From positions 1-43,537 of the IMG/VR virus record IMGVR_UViG_3300042673_000425: 43,537 bases of DNA, one strand, 5' to 3'. The position numbers and the translations under genes were made by a program. This DNA is from a virus. The notes under the pieces are model-generated. The model saw only the letters and a program-made list of their open reading frames with translations. It did not search any database and had not been told where the DNA came from. Of the stretch, positions 40,945 through 43,537 are shown one piece after another (within the stretch, counting starts at the first letter, position 1; each line of letters opens with the position of its first letter).

Positions 40945-43500
40945 ATGTATCAAAACATTTATTACGAGAGACAAAAAAATTTAATGCATCTTTGGGATGA
41001 CAAAAACGGGTATCAAACAATGCCATACCGAAAGTATGCATATAAGAAAGACCCATACGGACAACATCTCTCAATGAATGGTGAGAAACTAAGTCGTATT
41101 TCAAAGTGGGAGAAAGATGAAAGTGATGACTTATTTGAAAGTGATGTTCCAGAAACTACAAGAGTGTTGGTAGATATTTACGATAGTGACATCCCATCAA
41201 CAGGCCATAGAGTATTGACTTTTGACATTGAGGTTGAAATGATTACCGGACTACCAAACACACGAGAAGCACAAAACGAATTGACAGCAATTGCTGCACA
41301 TGATGGAGCAACAAAACTATATGATGTATTCGTATTAGATAAAGACAAAACAGTAAAAAATAATGCCAAAAACTTTAGCAAAGATGGGAGAGAGGTTACT
41401 CTTCACATTTTCGATAACGAGAAAAATCTCTTACTTGCTTTCCTTAATTATTACGAGGAAATTGACCCAACTATTCTTACAGGGTGGAATATAGATTTCT
41501 TTGATATTCCTTACCTTTATAATCGTATTAAAAATGTATGTGGTGAAAGTCATGCAAAAAGACTTTCTAGAATAGGACAATGTTTCTATTCACCTTATAG
41601 AGAGAAGTGGACATTCGGTGGTGTATCTATTTTGGATTACATCAGTTTATATAAACAATATAATTTTGGTTTAGAAAGTTCATATACACTCAATCATATT
41701 GCAACAAAAGAATTGGGTAGAGGTAAGGTGGAGTATGAAGGAAGTTTGGATGATTTGTTCGTAAATGATTTGGAAAAATTCATTGAGTATAATATTGTCG
41801 ATGTGGACTTAGTGGTATCAATGGATGAGAAATTAAAGTTTATTGATTTATGTAGGGCTATATGTCACGCTGGATATGTTCCTTACGAAGATTATATGTT
41901 TTCGTCAAAATGGTTAGAGGGTGCTTGTTTAGCATATCTTAAAACTAAAAATATGGTTGCAACAAACAAACCGGCGGATAGGAGAGAAAGGATGCAGGCT
42001 TTGAGAGATAACGACCAAGAAAAGTTCATTGGAGCATATGTAAAAGAACCCATCGTTGGAAAGTATGATTGGATATATGATTTGGATTTAACATCACTAT
42101 ACCCATCAATCATTATGACACTAAATATCTCACCTGAAACAAAGATTGGTAAGATTTCAAATTGGGATGCAGAACAATATATCAAAGGTGAGGAAATCAC
42201 TTATAAGTTAAAGGGTAAGGATGGTGATGAATATGAATACAACCGTCAGGAATTAGCAGATGTTATCAAAGATAGTAATTTGGGTGTAGCAGCTAATGGA
42301 GTTCTTTATATGCAAGATAAACCAGGTTTGATTGCGGATATCCTTAACACATGGTTTAACAAAAGAGTTGAATATCGTAAATTAGAAAAGAAATATGGTG
42401 AGGAAAAAAATACCGAATTATATGAGTTCTATGGTAAGAGACAACACGTTCAGAAAATTCTTTTGAACTCAATGTATGGTGTATTAGGCCTACCGGCATT
42501 CCGTTTCTATGATGTAGATAACGCAGAGGCGGTAACCCTAACAGGACAAGTCGTAATTAAAAAGACGGCTGAAATGGCCAATAGAAAATATTGGAAAGAA
42601 TTAGGAACAACCGATGACTATAATGTTTATATTGATACCGACTCAATTTATATGATGGCAGAACCTTTGGTAAAACATAGATACCCAGAATATAAGACAT
42701 TTGATGAAAAGAGGATGGCAGTTGAGGTAGACAATATTGCAACCGAAACACAAACATTCTTAAACTCATTCTACGACTTATTGGCAGAGAGATTTTTCTT
42801 TATTCCAAAAGACAAACATAGATTTGAGATTAAAAAAGAATATATCAGTAAAGCAGGATTTTGGGTAGCTAAGAAACGATATGCACAATGGATGATTTTG
42901 AAAAACGGAATACCCTGTGATAAGTTAGATGTGAAAGGATTGGATGTAGTTAGAAGTTCATTCCCCAAAGCATTCCAGAAGTTTATGTCTACAATGTTAA
43001 AAGATATTTTAATGGGTAAAGACCATGAATATATAGATGATACCTTATTGGCATTTAAGAAAAGTTTACCAACACTTCCTGTAAATACAATCGCAAAAGG
43101 TGGAGCATTAAAAGAATTGAGTAAGTATGATAATGGTAGTTGGAAAACAGGTGATGCAGTAGCAAACTTTGAGAAAGGAACACCTGCACACGTTAAAGCC
43201 GGAATAACATACAATAGATTATTAAAATTCTTCAATTGTCCATATAAGCATGAACCAATTAGAGATGGTGATAAAGTAAAGTGGGTATATCTTAAAGACA
43301 ACCCATTAGGATTAGAAACAGTTGCATTCAAAGATTATAATGACCCAAAAGAAATTATGGATTTTGTGGAAACCTATGTGGATAGAAACAAAATATTTGA
43401 AGCAGAATTGGAAAACAAATTAGATGACTTTTATAACGCATTGAAGTGGGATAAAGTCACCGCAGATACAAAAACAGCAAAAAAGTTTTTCGCATTTTAA
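40945..43500 (+). CDS. gp43: Family-B DNA polymerase (T4 gp43-like)
   Basis: The 851-residue protein is a complete replicative polymerase. Exonuclease motifs: TFDIEVEM (Asp94/Glu96), GWNIDFFDIPYLYNR (180-194) and EYNIVDVDLV (281-290). Polymerase motifs: A DLTSLYPSII (381-390), B KILLNSMYG (504-512) and C YIDTDSIY (562-569), with both catalytic Asp present. Length is slightly under T4 gp43 (898 residues). It should copy the phage genome with proofreading, working with gp32 and gp41 from this window. It starts 1 nt after the DruA-like gene, so modification and replication genes are probably co-transcribed. Confidence 0.96.
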   Translation: MYQNIYYERQKNLMHLWDDKNGYQTMPYRKYAYKKDPYGQHLSMNGEKLSRISKWEKDESDDLFESDVPETTRVLVDIYDSDIPSTGHRVLTFDIEVEMITGLPNTREAQNELTAIAAHDGATKLYDVFVLDKDKTVKNNAKNFSKDGREVTLHIFDNEKNLLLAFLNYYEEIDPTILTGWNIDFFDIPYLYNRIKNVCGESHAKRLSRIGQCFYSPYREKWTFGGVSILDYISLYKQYNFGLESSYTLNHIATKELGRGKVEYEGSLDDLFVNDLEKFIEYNIVDVDLVVSMDEKLKFIDLCRAICHAGYVPYEDYMFSSKWLEGACLAYLKTKNMVATNKPADRRERMQALRDNDQEKFIGAYVKEPIVGKYDWIYDLDLTSLYPSIIMTLNISPETKIGKISNWDAEQYIKGEEITYKLKGKDGDEYEYNRQELADVIKDSNLGVAANGVLYMQDKPGLIADILNTWFNKRVEYRKLEKKYGEEKNTELYEFYGKRQHVQKILLNSMYGVLGLPAFRFYDVDNAEAVTLTGQVVIKKTAEMANRKYWKELGTTDDYNVYIDTDSIYMMAEPLVKHRYPEYKTFDEKRMAVEVDNIATETQTFLNSFYDLLAERFFFIPKDKHRFEIKKEYISKAGFWVAKKRYAQWMILKNGIPCDKLDVKGLDVVRSSFPKAFQKFMSTMLKDILMGKDHEYIDDTLLAFKKSLPTLPVNTIAKGGALKELSKYDNGSWKTGDAVANFEKGTPAHVKAGITYNRLLKFFNCPYKHEPIRDGDKVKWVYLKDNPLGLETVAFKDYNDPKEIMDFVETYVDRNKIFEAELENKLDDFYNALKWDKVTADTKTAKKFFAF

Positions 43501-43502
43501 TT

Positions 43503-43537
43503 ATGAAAAGTTTAAATTTTTGGAACGTAACCGGGTT
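43503..43537 (+). CDS. Start of an unidentified gene (3' truncated by window edge)
   Basis: An ATG 2 nt after the polymerase stop opens a frame reading MKSLNFWNVTG up to the window end. Spacing fits the compact operon style here, but 11 residues are too few to identify the product. Confidence 0.5.
   Translation, partial: MKSLNFWNVTG

Noticed and set aside
1-43537. tRNA genes and insertion sequences
   Set aside because: No cloverleaf with CCA-type acceptor or TTCGA-like arm was noticed in the short intergenic gaps, and no transposase-like protein is encoded. A covariance-model scan would be needed to exclude tRNAs fully.

Overview
The window is about 43.5 kb of a T4-like, contractile-tailed phage (Myoviridae morphotype). 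Every supported gene is on the + strand, packed end to end, often with 1-4 bp start/stop overlaps. The DNA is AT-rich. Seven start regions carry TTTG, a 19-20 bp spacer, then TATATT(T/A)(G/A/C). That matches the Bacteroidota sigma-A promoter (-33 TTTG, -7 TAnnTTTG), and Shine-Dalgarno sequences are almost absent, so the host is most likely a member of Bacteroidota. This host call is an inference from promoter and initiation signals only. No tRNA, CRISPR array or insertion sequence was seen, and no gene-free stretch reaches 300 bases (the longest is about 165 bp, at 34818-34980).

Region 1 (1-11169) is a host-recognition and decoration block. It holds three tail-fibre genes ending in an S74 self-cleaving chaperone domain: one collagen-like and truncated by the window edge, plus two paralogues that also share a duplicated promoter/leader. 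It also holds a small tail protein and a tail protein with an embedded intein-like Hint domain followed by a LamG-like lectin module. Between them sit enzymes that look aimed at glycans or at the fibres: a beta-propeller/FkbM methyltransferase fusion, a 2-oxoglutarate oxygenase-like protein, a TPR protein and a GT-B glycosyltransferase.

Region 2 (11241-22681) is the tail module: sheath (gp18), tube (gp19), a strong terminator, a gp26-like protein with a downstream small gene that may be reached by +1 ribosomal frameshifting, tape measure, tube cap (gp48/54-like), LysM wedge (gp53-like), hub, and a small structural protein. Many of these genes are preceded by ATATTTATA, a candidate late promoter.

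Region 3 (22736-29811) is mixed: a PhyH-type oxygenase, a short family-A DNA-polymerase-like protein, two probable virion proteins (one with a PD-(D/E)XK-like core) and several small genes, including a DUF3310 protein.

Region 4 (29944-37960) is DNA metabolism: ssDNA-binding protein (gp32), UvsX, a FEN-like 5' nuclease, GroES, DnaB-type helicase (gp41), B12-dependent ribonucleotide reductase, DUF5522, PhoH and thioredoxin. Region 5 (37998-43537) begins with a small HTH protein, then two tandem Mom-like genes and a DruA/DUF4338-like gene (a candidate DNA-modification cassette), then the family-B DNA polymerase (gp43) and the first codons of another gene.

The observations most worth following up are the Mom/Mom/DruA-like cassette next to the polymerase, the Hint domain inside a tail protein, the candidate +1 frameshift in the tail-chaperone position, and the set of host-type promoters placed only 4-7 nt before start codons, which implies leaderless mRNAs.
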